The notes under the pieces were generated by a model. The model did not search any database. It was not told the origin of the DNA and saw only the letters and a program-made list of their open reading frames with translations. The translations under genes were made by a program, and so were the position numbers. Source: Callipepla californica brunnescens (Eukaryota > Chordata > Aves > Galliformes > Odontophoridae). From it: a stretch of 64,000 nucleotides of DNA. The stretch spans positions 1,105,001-1,169,000 of the forward strand of contig JALIRH010000096.1 in the NCBI GenBank assembly GCA_023055505.1, given 5' to 3'. Shown one piece after another: positions 32,483 through 45,045 of the stretch (position 1 is its first letter; each line of letters opens with the position of its first letter).

Positions 32483-33390
32483 GTGGACACAGATAGCATT
32501 AAGCAACTATCTGTTTTACCTGGCCTGTCAGAAGATCCATCTGTTGTGGGGTTGCTACAAGTGGAGGAGCAACAGGTACCAATTGCTACAAAAACGGTGC
32601 ACAGACGGCAGTACCGCACCAACAGGGATTCCTTGCTCCCCATTCATCATCTGATTCGTCAGCTAGAGAGCCAGGGAGTGATCAGCAAAACTCACTCCCC
32701 GTTTAACAGCCCCATATGGCCAGTGCGTAAAGCCAACAGAGAATGGAGGTTGACGGTAGATTACCGTGGCCTGAACGAAGTCACACCTCCACTGAGTGCT
32801 GCTGTGCCAGACATGCTTCAACTCCAGTATGAACTGGAGTCAAAAGCAGCCAAGTGGTATGCCACCATTGACATTGCTAACGCCTTCTTTTCAATTCCCT
32901 TGGCCACAGAATGCAGGCCACAGTTTGCCTTCACCTGGAGAGGCGTTCAGTACACCTGGAACCGTTTGCCCCAGGGGTGGAAGCACAGCCCAACCATTTG
33001 CCATGGGTTGATCCAAACTGCATTGGAACAGGGTGCTGCTCCTGAGCATCTGCAGTACATCGATGATATTGCTGTATGGGGCAATACAGCAGAGGAAGTT
33101 TTTAAGAAAGGAGAGACAATAATACAGATCCTCCTGCGAGCTGGCTTCGCTATTAAGCGAAGCAAAGTGAAAGGACCTGCACAAGAAATTCAGTTCCTAG
33201 GCATAAAGTGGCAAGATGGACATCGTCACATCCCAACAGATGGGATTGACAAAATTACTGCCATGTCTCCACCCACCAGTAAGACAGAGAGCCAAGCTTT
33301 TCTGGGTGTAGTGGGATTTTGGAGACTGCATGTTCCAAACTACAGCCTCATTGTGAGCCCCCTTTATCAGGTGACCTCTGGAAGAAGAAT
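32483..33390 (+). pseudogene. Endogenous retroviral reverse transcriptase (class III/ERV-L-like)
   Basis: The frame runs from the protease linker through the palm and fingers: SPFNSPIWPVRKANREWRLT, DYRGLNEV, YATIDIANAFFSIPL, RLPQGWKHSPTICHG, and the catalytic YIDD at 33,056-33,067 in YIDDIAVWG. The thumb follows (IQFLGIKWQDG..IPTDGI). A 1-base frameshift near 33,380 separates it from the connection domain. All three catalytic Asp positions appear to be kept. The FLGVVGFWR..PNYS ending is typical of ERV-L polymerases. Confidence 0.85.
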
Positions 33391-34020
33391 GATTTTGTGT
33401 GGGGCCCTGAGCAGCAGCAGGCTTTTGAGCAAATGAAGCAGGAGATAGCCCGTGCCGTGGCCCTGGGGCCAGTGCGGACGGGACAGGATGTAAAGAACAT
33501 CCTCTACACTGCTGCTGGAAAGGAAGGTCCCACTTGGAGTTTGTGGCAAAGAGCTTCTGGAGAGACCCGAGGCCGACCCCTTGGTTTCTGGAGTCGAGCA
33601 TACAGAGGGTCTGAGGAGCGCTACACTCCAACTGAGAAGGAGATCTTAGCCGCATATCAGGGGGTTCGAGCTGCTTCTGAAGTAATCGGTACTGAAACGC
33701 AGCTCCTTCTGGCACCTCGACTGCCAGTACTGAACTGGATGTTTAAAGGAACAGTTCCCTCTACCCATCATGCTACTGATGCCACTTGGAGTAAGTGGAT
33801 TGCGCTGATTACACAGCGAGCTCGGATGGGGAACCCCAACCGTTCAGGAATCCTGGAGGTGATCATGGACTGGCCTGAAGGTAAAAAGTTTGGAACAACA
33901 CCAGCAGAGGAGGTGTCACGTGCTAAAGAAGCCTCACCATATAATGAACTAACAGAAGATGAAAAGAGATACGCCCTGTTCACAGATGGATTGTGTCGCT
34001 TTGTGGGAAAGCCCGATTGC
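33370..34020 (+). pseudogene. Endogenous retroviral RT connection and truncated RNase H
   Basis: After the frameshift the chain continues as KKNDFVWGPEQQQAFEQMKQ, TWSLWQRASGE, FWSRAYRGSEERYTPTEKE and ILEVIMDWPEGKKFG. It reaches YALFTDGLCRFVGKP, the first catalytic strand of RNase H. It then runs straight into the minisatellite at about 34,015. Everything downstream of the first RNase H Asp is gone. Confidence 0.82.
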
Positions 34021-34030
34021 TGCCCCATAG

Positions 34031-37000
34031 CTGCCCCATAGCCCCGCCATAGCTTCCTCTTAGATGCCCCACTGCAGCCCCATAGCTGCCTCACTGCTGC
34101 CCCATCACTGACCCACTACTGCCTCACTGCTGCCCCATAGCTTCCCAATAGCTGCCTCACCGTTGCCGCATATCTGCCCCATAGCCTCCCCACAGCCTCC
34201 TCACAGCTACCCAATAGCTGCCTCACTGGTGCACCATAGCTGCCCCAGAGCCTCGCCATAGCCTCCTCATAGCTGCCCCACTGCTGCCCCATTGCTACCT
34301 CCCTGCTGCCCCATAGCCGCCCCATGGCTGTCTAATACCCGCCCCATAACTGCCCCATAGCCTCTTTATAGCTGCCCCACTGCTGCCCCTTAGATGCCCA
34401 ATGGCTGCCTCATAGCCGCCCCGTAGCTGCCCCACTGCTGCCCCATAGCCTCCCCATAGCCTCTTCATAGCTGCCTCACTGCTGCCCCACAGCCGCCCCA
34501 TGGCTGCCTCATACCTGCCCCATAGCTGCCTCATAGCCACTCCATAGCTGCTGCATAGGCTCCTCGGAGCTGCCCCATAGCTTCCTCAATGCGGCCCCAG
34601 AGCTGCCCAACTGCAGCCCCATGGTTGCCTCATAGCTTTTCCATAGCTGCCCCATAGCCTCCCCATAGCCGCCCCATAGCTGCCTCACTGCAGCTTCATA
34701 GCTGCCCCGTAGTCTCCCCATAGCCTCCTCATACCTGTCCCATCGCTGCCTCTCTGCTGCCCCATAGTTGCCCCGTAGCCTCCTCATAGCTACCCCACTA
34801 CTGCCCCATACCTGCCCCACTGCTGCTACATATCCACCCCATAGATGTCTCACTGGTGTCCCATTGCCACCCCATGGCTGCCTAATAGCCGCCCCATTGC
34901 TGCCCCACTGCTGCCCCATAGCTGCACCATGGCTGCCTCATAGCTGTCCAATACCTGCCCTATAGCCTACCCATAGCCTCCTCATAGCTCTCTCACTGCT
35001 TCCCCATAGTTGCCCCATGGCTGCCTTGTAGCCGCCCCATAGCTGGTCCATAGCCTCCTCTTAGCTGCCCCACTGCTGCCCCATAGCCGTTTGATGGCTG
35101 CCCCATGGCTACCCCATAGCTGCCCCACTTCTGCCCCATAGCCTCCCCATAGTCTCCTCATAGCTGCCTCACTGCTGCCCCATAGCTGCCTCATAACTGC
35201 AAAACTGCTGCCCCATTGCCGCCTCGTAGCTTCCTCACTGATGCACAATAGCTGCCCCATAGCCTCCCCATAGCTTCCTCTTAGCTGCCCCACTGCAGCC
35301 CCATAGCTGCAGCACTTATGCCCCATAGCTGACCCACTACTGCCTCACTGCTGCCCCATAGCCTCCCCATAGCTGCCTCACTGCTGCCCCTAGCTGCCTC
35401 ACTGGTGCCCCAGACGTACCCCATGGCTGCCCCATAGCCTCCCCATAGCTGCCTCACTGGTGCCCCAGACGTACCCCATGGCTGCCTCATAGCCGCCCCA
35501 TAGCTGCCCCATTACTGCCCCATAGCCTCCCCATACTTGCCCCATAGCTGTCTCACTGCTGCCCCATAGCCACCCCATAGCTGCCTCCCTGCTCCACCAT
35601 AGCTTCCCTATGTCTGCCTCATCGCCACCCCATAGCTGCCTCATAACCTCTCGATATCTGCTCCATAGCTGCCCCACTGCTGCCCCATACCTGCCCCATA
35701 GCCTCCCCATAGCCGTCCCATAGCTGCCTCACTGCTGCCCCATGGTGCCCAATGGCTGCCTAATAGCCGCCCGATAGCCTTGCCACTGCTTCCCAATAGC
35801 TGCCCAATAGCTGCCCTACTACTGCCCCATAGCCGCTCTATAGCTGCCTCATCGGCTTCCCATAGCCTCCTCATAGCTGCCTCATTGCTGCCTCACTGCT
35901 GCCCAATAGCTGCCCCATAGCCTCCCCATAGTCTCCTCATAGTTGCCCCACTGCTGCCCCATAGACGCCCCATAGCTGCCTCACTGCTGCTTCATAGCTG
36001 CCCCATAGCCTCCCAATTGCCTCCTCTTAGCTGCCACACCGCTGCCCCAGAGCTGCTTGATAAGTGCCTCATACCTGTCCCATAGCTGCCTCACTGCTGC
36101 CCCATAGCCTCCTCATAGCCTCCTCATATCTGCCCCACTGCTGCTCCATATCCGCCCCATAGCTGCCCGACTGCTGCCCCGTAGCCTCCCCATAGCTGCC
36201 TCACTGGTGCCCCAAAACTGCCTCACTGCAGCCCCATAGCCTCCCCATAGCCTCCTCATAGCTGCCCAACTGCTGCCCCATAGCTGCCTCACTGCTTCCC
36301 CACTACTGCCCCATAGCCTCCTCATAGCTACCTCATAGCTGCCTCACTTCTGCCCCTTACCTGCCCCACTACTTCCCCAGAGCTGCCCCACTAATGCCCC
36401 ATAGCTGCCCCATAGCCTCTCCTGAGCCGCCACATAGCTGCCTCACTACTGCCCCATAGCTGCCCAACTGCTGCCTCATAGCTGCCAAACTACTGCCCCA
36501 TAGCCGCCCCAAAGCTGTTTCAAATCTGCTCCATAGCTGCCCCGCTGCTGCCCCATACCTGCCCCATAGCCTCCCCATAGCCGTCCCATAGCTGCCTCAC
36601 TGCTGCCCCATGGTGCCCAATAGCTGCCCAATAGCTGCCCCACTACTGCCCCATAGCCGCTCTATAGCTGCCTCATCGGCTTCCCATAGCCTCCTCATAG
36701 CTGCCTCATTGCTGCCTCACTGCTGCCCAATAGCTGCCCCATAGCCTCTCCATAGTCTCCTCATAGTTGCCCCACTGCTGCCCCATAGACGCCCCATAGC
36801 TGCCTCACTGCTGCTTCATAGCTGCCCCATAGCCTCCCAATTGCCTCCTCTTAGCTGCCACACCGCTGCCCCAGAGCTGCTTGATAAGTGCCTCATACCT
36901 GTCCCATAGCTGCCTCACTGCTGCCCCATAGCCTCCTCATAGCCTCCTCATATCTGCCCCACTGCTGCTCCATATCCGCCCCATAGCTGCCCGACTGCTG

Positions 37001-40000
37001 CCCCGTAGCCTCCCCATAGCTGCCTCACTGGTGCCCCAAAACTGCCTCACTGCTGCCCCATAGCCTCCCCATAGCCTCCTCATAGCTGCCCAACTGCTGC
37101 CCCATAGCTGCCTCACTGCTTCCCCACTACTGCCCCATAGCCTCCTCATAGCTACCTCATATCTGCCCCACTGCTGCTCCATATCCGCCCCATAGCTGCC
37201 CGACTGCTGCCCCGTAGCCTCCCCATAGCTGCCTCACTGGTGCCCCAAAACTGCCTCACTGCTGCCCCATAGCCTCCCCATAGCCTCCTCATAGCTGCCC
37301 AACTGCTGCCCCATAGCTGCCTCACTGCTTCCCCACTACTGCCCCATAGCCTCCTCATAGCTACCTCATAGCTGCCTCACTTCTGCCCCTTACCTGCCCC
37401 ACTACTTCCCCAGAGCTGCCCCACTAATGCCCCATAGCTGCCCCATAGCCTCTCCTGAGCCGCCACATAGCTGCCTCACTACTGCCCCATAGCTGCCCAA
37501 CTGCTGCCTCATAGCTGCCAAACTACTGCCCCATAGCCGCCCCAAAGCTGTTTCAAATCTGCTCCATAGCTGCCCCATAGCCTCCTCATAGCTGTTCTAT
37601 AGCTAGCTCACTGCTGCCCCATAGCTGCCCCATTGCCTCCCTATAGCTTCCTCTTAGATGTCCCACTGCGGCCCCATAGCTGCAGCACTAATGCCCCATA
37701 GCTGACCCACTACTGCCTCACTGCTGCCCCATAGCTTCTCAATAGCTACCTCAACGTTGCCACATATCTGCCCCATAGCCTCCCCACAGCCTCTTCATAG
37801 CTACCCAATAGCTGCCTCACTGGTGCACCATAGCTGCCCCAGAGCCTCGCCATAGCCTCATCATAGCTGCCCCACTGCTGCCCCATTGCTACCTCCCTGC
37901 TGCCCCATAGCCGCCCCATGGCTGCCTAATAGCCGCCCAATAGCTGCCCCACTGCTGCCCCATTGATGCCTTATATCTGCCCGACTACTGCCACATAGCC
38001 ACTATATACCTGCCCCATAGCCTCCCCATAGCCTCCTCATAGCTGCCCCATAGCTGCCCTCTAGCCTCCTCATAGCTGTCCCACTGCTGTCCCATAGCTG
38101 CCCCGTGACTGCCTCATAGCTGTCAAACTGCTGCCCTAAAGACGCCCCATAGCTTCCTCACTGATGCACCATAGCTGCCGCACAGCCTCTCCATAGCCTC
38201 TTTATAGCTGCCCAACTGCTGCCCCATAGCTGCCTCACTGCTTCCCCACTACTGCCCAATAGCTACCCCATAGCTGCCTCACTGCTGCCCCATATCTGCC
38301 CCACTACTTCCCCATAGCTGCCCCACTAATGCCCCATAGCTGCCCCATAGCCTCTCCTGAGCTGCCACATAGCTGCCTCACTACTGCCCCAACTGCTGCC
38401 CAACTGCTGCCTCATAGCTGCCAAACTACTGCCCCACAGCCGCCCCAAAGCTGTTTCAAATCTGCTCCATAGCTGCCCCATAGCCTCCTCATAGCTGCCC
38501 AACTGCTGCCCCATAGCTGACTCACTGCTAACCCATAGCTGCCCCATGGCTGCCTTATAGCCGCACCATAGCTGCTTCACTGCTGCCACATATCTGACCC
38601 ATAGCCGCCTCATAACTGCCTCACTGCTGCTTCATAGCCGCCCCATAGCCTCCTCATAGCCTCCTCATATCTGCCCCACTGCTGCCACATAGCTGTCTTA
38701 CTACTGCCCCATACCTGCCCCACTGCTGCTCCATATCCGCCCCATAGCTGCCCGACTGCTGCCCCATATCTGCCCCATAGCCTCCTCATAGCTGTTCTAA
38801 AGCTAGCTCAATGCTGTCCGATAGCTGCCCCATAGCCTCCCCATAGCCTCCTCTTAACTGCCCCACTCGGCCCCATAGCTGCAGCACTAATGCCCCATAG
38901 CTGACCGACTACTCCCTCATTGCTGCCCCATAGCTTCCCCATAGCTACCTCACCGTTGCCACATATCCACCCCATATCCTCCCCACAGCCTCCTCAAAGC
39001 TACCCCATAGCTGCCTCACTGTTGCACCATAGCTGCCCCATAGCCTCTCCATACCCTCCTCATTGCTGCCCCATAGCTGCCCCATAGCTTCCCCACAGCC
39101 TCCTCATAACTGTCCCATTGGTGCCCCATAGCTGCCCCATGGCTGCCTCACTGGTGTACCATAGCTGCCCCATGGCTGCCTCACTGGTGTACCATAGCTG
39201 CCCCGTAGACTCACCATAGCCTCATCATAGCTTCCCAACTGCTGCCCCATTGCTACCTCCCTGCTGCCCTATAGCTGCCCCATAGCTGCTCCATAGCCTC
39301 CTCATAACTGCCCCACTAATGCCCCATAGCTGCCGCACTAATGCCCCATATTTGACTCTCTACTCCCTCACTGCTGCCCCGTAGCCTCCCTATAGCTGCC
39401 TCACTGGTGCCCCATATCTGCCTCACTGGTGCCCCATAGCTGCCCCATAGCTTCCCCACAGCCTTCTCATAGCTGCCTCACTACTTCCTCACTGCTGCCC
39501 CATAGCTTTCTCATAGCTACCCCATAGCTGCCTCACTGCTGCCCCATATCTGCCCCACTACTTCCCCATAGCTGCCCCACTAATGCCCCATAGCTGCCAC
39601 ATAGCCTCTTAATAACCGTCCCATATCTGCCCCACTGCTGCTCCATTGCCTCCCCATAACCTCCTCATAGCTGACCCATAGCTGCCCCATAGCTACCTCA
39701 CTGCTGCCCCATACGTGCCCCATGGCTGCCTAATTCCCGCCCCATAGCTGCCCCACTGCTGCCTTATATCTGCCCAACTACTGCCACATAGGCGCTCTAT
39801 AGCTGCCCCATAGCCTCCCCTTAGCCTCCTCATAGCTGCCCCATAGCTAGCTCTCTGCTGCCACATAGCTTCCCCATAGCCTCCTCATAGCTGTCCCACT
39901 GCTGCCCCATAGCTGCCAAAATGCTGCCCCAAAGCCGCCCCATAGCTTCCTCACTGATGCACCATAGCTGCCCCATAGCCTCCCATAGCCTCCTTATAGC

Positions 40001-40285
40001 TGCCTCACTGCTACTCCATAGCTCCATCACTGCTTCCTCATAGCTGCCCCACTACTGCCTCATAGCTGCTTGATGGCTGCCTAATAGCCGCCCCATACCT
40101 GCCCCACTCTTGCCCCATAACTGCCCCATGGCTACCCTTAGAGCTGCCCCACTTCTGTCCCATAGCTGCCCCATAGCTGCCCCACTGCTGCCCCGTGGCT
40201 GCCTCATTTCTGCCCCATACCTGCCTTACTGCAGCCCCATAGCCACCCCATAGCTGCCTCATATCCTCCCCATAGCCTCCTCATA
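34031..40285. repeat. 11-bp minisatellite CTGCCCCATAG, upstream block
   Basis: About 6.2 kb of degenerate repeats of CTGCCCCATAG with variants such as CTGCCCCACTG, CTGCCTCACTG and CTCCCCATAG. Because 11 is not a multiple of 3, one unit reads in all frames, and stop-free 33-bp periods give many spurious minus-strand frames of the type WGSYGAAMGQL. Longer duplications are visible: a block at about 35,690-36,360 recurs about 825 bp to the right, and a further ~207-bp duplicate follows near 37,157. Text at about 34,110-34,330 recurs near 37,705-37,920. No gene is seen inside it. Confidence 0.93.
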
Positions 40286-40299
40286 GATGTTACAAGTGC

Positions 40300-40730
40300 T
40301 AGGGGAAAAAAGAGAGCGCCGCGCGGCCCCGGAATCCTGCCCCGCCCCTCCCCCGCTGCCGCTGCCGCTGCCGCTGCCCCTGCCCAGCCCCACCCCCAAA
40401 GCTCACAGTGCCTCCCGTACAGCCGCCGCCGCCGCTCCAACGTGCGGTTTCCGCGGCAACGGAGCCGCCGCCGCCGCCGCCACTCCAACGCGCGGTTTCC
40501 GCAGTTTCCGCAGTTTCCGCGGTTCCCACGGCAACGGAGCCGCCGCCGCCGCCGCCGCTCCAACGCGCGGTTTCCGCGGTTTCCGCGGCGCCGCCACCGC
40601 CGCCGCCATAGTACTCCACCGCTCCGTTCATCTGCGGGGGGGGGGGGACTTCCGTTTCCGGCTTCCGGGACCGGCGCACGCGTAGTGCTATTCCCAGAGC
40701 CGCGCGCAGTGGGGGTGGGGCTGTTCGGCC
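40300..40730 (+). promoter_or_regulatory. CpG-island promoter of SGF29
   Basis: A sharply GC- and CpG-rich block with no TATA box, directly upstream of the SGF29 start. It contains three copies of a GCC-rich module followed by CTCCAACG.GCGGTTTCCGC. There are two X-box-like (RFX) sites, GTTTCCGCGGCAAC at 40,447-40,460 and GTTCCCACGGCAAC at 40,522-40,535. ETS-type CTTCCGG/GACTTCCG lies near 40,648-40,668, a G run at 40,637-40,647, and an NRF1-like GGCGCACGCG near 40,672. RFX, ETS and NRF1 use is inferred from motifs only. Confidence 0.75.
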
Positions 40731-40805
40731 ATGGCGTTGGCGGGGGGGAGGTCGCGCAACGTGGAGCTCCTGGGGGAGCTACAGCGGCTGCTCGCGCACA
40801 CGCAG
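40731..40805 (+). CDS. SGF29: SGF29 first coding exon
   Basis: ATG in a strong context (G at -3 and +4) opens a 25-codon exon, MALAGGRSRNVELLGELQRL then LAHTQ. It ends at a GTGGGA donor at 40,806, in phase 0. Human SGF29, as I recall it, begins MALVSADSRIAELLTELHQL then IKQTQ, so start, length and the SR..ELL.EL..L...TQ pattern all agree. SGF29 is a subunit of the SAGA/ATAC histone acetyltransferase complexes. Its C-terminal tandem Tudor domain reads H3K4 methylation. The N-terminus forms a helical attachment segment. The next exons are not found in the following 21 kb. Confidence 0.83.
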
Positions 40806-41115
40806 GTGGGAAAGGGGAGGGGGGGAGGAGTGGGGTGGCGGAGGGAGAAGGGGGGAATAGGGTGTGGGTGGGGTGGGGCGGAGTTGGGTGAGGGACGGGG
40901 ATGTGGGGCTGGGGTTGGGGCTAATGGGGCTCGATGCTCGGTTCTAAGTCCGGGTGCTCAGTTAGGGGTCTGAAGGCTCTGTTATGGGGCTGGGGCTGCA
41001 GATGTGGGGTCGGGGTTGTGGGTCCGGGGCCGTCGATGTGGGGGAGGGATCAGCCAGTCCTCATTGGTGGGCAACCATGGAAGGGGCGAGGACTCCAACA
41101 AAAGAAGCGGGGGGA
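40806..41115 (+). other. Start of SGF29 intron 1
   Basis: G-rich intron sequence from the donor to the point where the 11-bp minisatellite resumes at about 41,115. No second exon is visible in it. Confidence 0.6.
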
Positions 41116-44100
41116 AACCAGCAGCCCCACTGCTGCCCCATAGCCTCCTCATAGCTGCCCCACTGCAGCCCCATAGCTGCCCCATGGCTGCCCCACTGCT
41201 GCCCCGCTGCCACCCCATAGCCAACCCACTGCTGCCCCATAGCTGCCCCACTACTGCCTCATAGTGGCCCCATAGCCTCCTCAGAGCTGCCCGATAGCTG
41301 CCTCATAGCCACCAGATAGCCGCCCCATAGCTGCTCCATAGCCTCCCCATAGCCTCCTCATAGCTGCAACACTGCTGCACCATAGCTGCTCCATGGCTGT
41401 ATAATAGCCGCCCGATAGCTGCCCCATGGCTTCCCAATAGCTGCCCGACTACTGCCACATAGCCGCTCTATACCTGCCCAATAGCCTCCTCATAGCTGTC
41501 CCACTGCAGCCCCATACCTGCCCCATGGCTGCCCCATTGCTGCCACATAGCCACCCCACTGCTGCCCCATAGCTGCCCCACTACTGCCTCATAGCGGCCT
41601 CATAGCCTCCTCAGAGCTGCCCGATATCTGCATCACTGCTGCCCCATAGCCGCCCCATAGCTGCCCCACTGCTAACTTATAGTTGCCCCACTACTGCCCC
41701 ATAGCTTCCCCACTGCTGCTCCACAGCCGCCCCAAAGCCTGCTCATAGCTGCCCCACTGCTGCCCCATATCTGCCTCATGGCTGCCTCATAGCCGCACCA
41801 TAGCTGCCCCACTGCTGCCCCGTGTCTGCCTCATGGCTGCCTCATAGCCGCACCATAGCTGCCCCACTGCTGTCCCATAGCTGCCCTATAGCTTCCTCGT
41901 AGCTGCCCCACTGCTGCCCCATAGATGCAAAATGGCTGCCTCATAGCCGCTCCATAGCTGCCCCACTGCTGCCCTATAGCATTTCCATAGCCTCTTCATA
42001 GCTGCCTCACTGCTGCCCCACAGCCACCCCATGGCTGCCTCATACCTGCCCCATAGCTGCCTCCTAGCCGCTCCATACATGCCCCATAGTCTCCCTATAG
42101 CGTCCTCATTGCTGCCCCACTACTGCCCCATAGCTGCCCCACTACTGCGTTATTGCTGCCCCACTGCTGCCCCATAGCTGCCCCATAACGTCCTCATAGC
42201 TGCCCCATAGCTGCCCCATACCTGCCTCACTGCTGCCCAATAGGTGCCCAAAGGCTGCCTAATAGCCGCCCCATAGCTGCCCCACTGCTTCCCAATAGCT
42301 GCCTTATATCTGCCCGACTGCTGCCCCATAGCTACCTCATAGCCTCCCCATAGTCTCCTCATAGTTGCCCACACTTCTGCCCCATAGCCTCCTCAAGGCC
42401 TCCTCATAGCTAACCCATAGCTGCCTCACTCGTGCCCCATAGCTGCCTCTCTGCTGCCCCATAGCCTCCTCATAGCTGCCTCACTCGTGCCCCATAGCTG
42501 CCTCTCTGCTGCCCCATAGCCTCCTCATAGCTGCCTCACTGCTGCCCCATATCTGCCCAACTTCTGCCTAATTGCTGCCTCACTGCTGCACCATAGCTGC
42601 CCTACGGCTGCCTCATAGTTGCCCCATAGCTGTCTCATAGCCACCCGATAGCTGCCTCCATAGCCTTCTCGTAGCTTCCTTACTGCTGCCCCATAGCTGC
42701 ACCGTGGCTGCCCCATAACTGCACCGTGGCTGCCTCATAGCCGTTACATATCTGCCCCATAGCCTCCCCATAGCCTCCCCATAGCTTCCTCATAGCTGCC
42801 TCACTGCTACCCCATAGCTCCCTCGCTGCTTCCCCATAGGTGCCCCATGGCTACCTCATAGCTGCCCCACTGCTGTCCCATAGCTGCCCCATGGCTGCCT
42901 CATAGCCACCCCATAGCTGACCCACTGCTGCCTCATAGCCACCCCATAGCTGACCCACCGCTGCCTCATAGCTGCTCCACTACTGCCCCATAGCTGCCTC
43001 ACTGGTTTCTCATACCTACCCCATGGCTGCCTCATAACCTCACCATAGCTGCCCCACTACTGCCCCATAGCCACCCCGTCGCTGCCCCATAGCCTCCCCA
43101 TACTTGCCCCATAGCTGTCTCACTGCTGCCCCATAGCTGCCCCATGGCTGCCTCATAGCCGTCCAATAGCTGCCCGACTACTGCCCCATAGCTGCCTCAT
43201 AGCCTCCCCATAGTCTCCTCATAGTTGCCCACACTGCTGCCCCATAGCCTCCCCATAGCTGCCTTAGCTGCCCCACTGCTGCACCACATCTGCCCCATAG
43301 CCTCCTCATAGCTGACCCATAGCTGCTTGATAAGTGCCTCATACCTGTTCTATAACTGCCTCACTGCTGCCCCATAGCTGCCCCATAGTTTCCTCAAAGC
43401 CTCCTCATATTTGCCCCACTGCTGCCCCGTAGCTGCCTTACTACTGCCCCATACCTGCCTCACTGCTGCCCCATAGCTTCCCCGTCGCTGCCTCATAGCC
43501 GCCCCATTGCTGCCCCATGGCTTCCCAATAGCATCCTCAAAGCTGCCCCATTGCTTCCCCTTAGCTTCCTCACTGCTGCCCCATAGCTACCCCACTACTG
43601 CCCCATAGCCGCCCCGTAGCCTCAAAGCTGCCCCACTGCTGCCCCATGGCTGCCTCTTTGTTGCCCCATACCTGCCCCACTGCTGCCCTATAGCCACCCC
43701 ATAGCTGCCTCACTTCTGCCCCATAACTGCCTCATATCCTCCCCATAGCCTCCTCATAGATGCCTCACTGCGACACAATAGCTGCCCCACAGCTGCCCCA
43801 TAGCTGCCTCACTGCAGCCCCACAGCTACTTTTTGTCTGCCTCAAAGATGCCCCATAGCTTCCTCATGGCCTTCCCATAGTCTCATCATAGCTGCCCCAC
43901 TGCTGCCCCATAGCTGCCTTACTACTGCCCCTTGCTGCCCCAAGGCTCGCTTATAGCTACACCATAGCTGTTTCACTACTGCCACATAGCTGCCCCATGG
44001 CTGCCCCATAGCTGCTCAACTGCTGCCCCATAGTCGCCCCATAGCTGCCCCACTGCTGCCCCATACCTGCTTCATAGCCTCCCCATAGTCTCCTCCTGCT

Positions 44101-45045
44101 ACCCCACTGCTGCCCCATAGCTGCTCCATAGCCTCTCAAGAGACTCCTCATAGCTGCCCCACTTCAGCCCCATAGCCGCCCCATTGCTGCCTCACTGCTG
44201 CCCCATTGCCACCCCATGGCTGCCTAATAGCCGCCCCATAGCTGTCCCACTGCTGCCCCATAGCTGCCTTATAGGTGCCCCACTACTGCCACATTGCCGC
44301 TCTATAGCTGCCCCATAGCCACCCCATAGCTGCCCCCATAGCCTTCTCAATAGCTTCCTTACTGCTGCCCATAGCTGCCCCACTGCTGCCCCATAGCTGC
44401 ACCGTGGCTGCCCCATAGCCTCCCCATAGCCTCATCATAGCTGCCTCACTGCTACCCCATAGCTCCCTCGCTGCTTCCCCATAGCTGCCCCATGGCTACC
44501 TCATAGCTGCCCCATAGCTGCCCCACTACTGCCCCGTAGCCACCCCATAGCTGCCTCACTGCTCCCCCATAGCTACATTTTGTCTGCCTCAGAGCTGCCC
44601 CATCGCTTCCCCATGGCCTTCCCATAGCCTCGTCATAGCTGCCAAACTACTGACCCATAGCTGCTTCACTACTGCCCCATAGCTGCCCAATGGCTTCCCC
44701 ATAGCCGCCCTATAGCTGCCCAACTACTGCCCCATAGCCTCCCCATAGCTGCCTCACTGCTCCCCCATAGCTGCCCCCTGTCTGCCTCATCGCCGCCCCA
44801 TAGCTGCCCCATAGCCTCTCGATAGCTGACCCATAGCTGCCCCATAGCCTCCTCATAGCTGCCTCACTGCTGCCTGATTGCTGCCTCACTTCTGCCCCAT
44901 AGCTGCCCAATGGCTTCCTCATAGCCGCCCCATAGCTGCCCCACTGCTGCCCCATAGCTGCCTTATAGCTGCCCTACTACTGCCCCATAGCTGCCCCACT
45001 GCTGCCCAATAGCTGCCCCATAGCTTCCCCATAGCCTCCTCATAC
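41116..45045. repeat. 11-bp minisatellite CTGCCCCATAG, downstream block
   Basis: The same repeat as at 34,031-40,285, resuming inside what should be SGF29 intron 1. It ends where the 8-bp repeat begins at about 45,046. Only spurious WGSYGAA-type frames are present. I see no exon-like interruption. Confidence 0.92.

Larger units (their letters stand above)
29591..34030 (+). mobile_element. ERV-L-like provirus, 3'-truncated in RNase H
   Basis: The order is 5' LTR, tRNA-Lys primer site, an extra small ORF, gag, protease, reverse transcriptase, and the start of RNase H. The element then stops at about 34,020-34,030, where the 11-bp minisatellite begins. The polymerase (YIDDIAVWG, LPQGWKHSPTICHG, FLGVVGFWRLH) resembles class III (ERV-L) elements. 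Integrase and 3' LTR are missing. Several frame changes show it is inactive, although long frames survive. It is inserted in a CR1 element. Confidence 0.85.

Noticed and set aside
40204..40891. Pro/Ala- and Arg-rich ORFs on both strands of the CpG island
   Set aside because: GCC-repeat composition leaves all frames open. Only the short SGF29 exon at 40,731 has a splice donor and protein similarity.
34116..44955. Many minus-strand ORFs of the WGSYGAAMGQL type
   Set aside because: They arise because the 11-bp unit lacks stops in this sense. Frames start and stop at random with unit variants.
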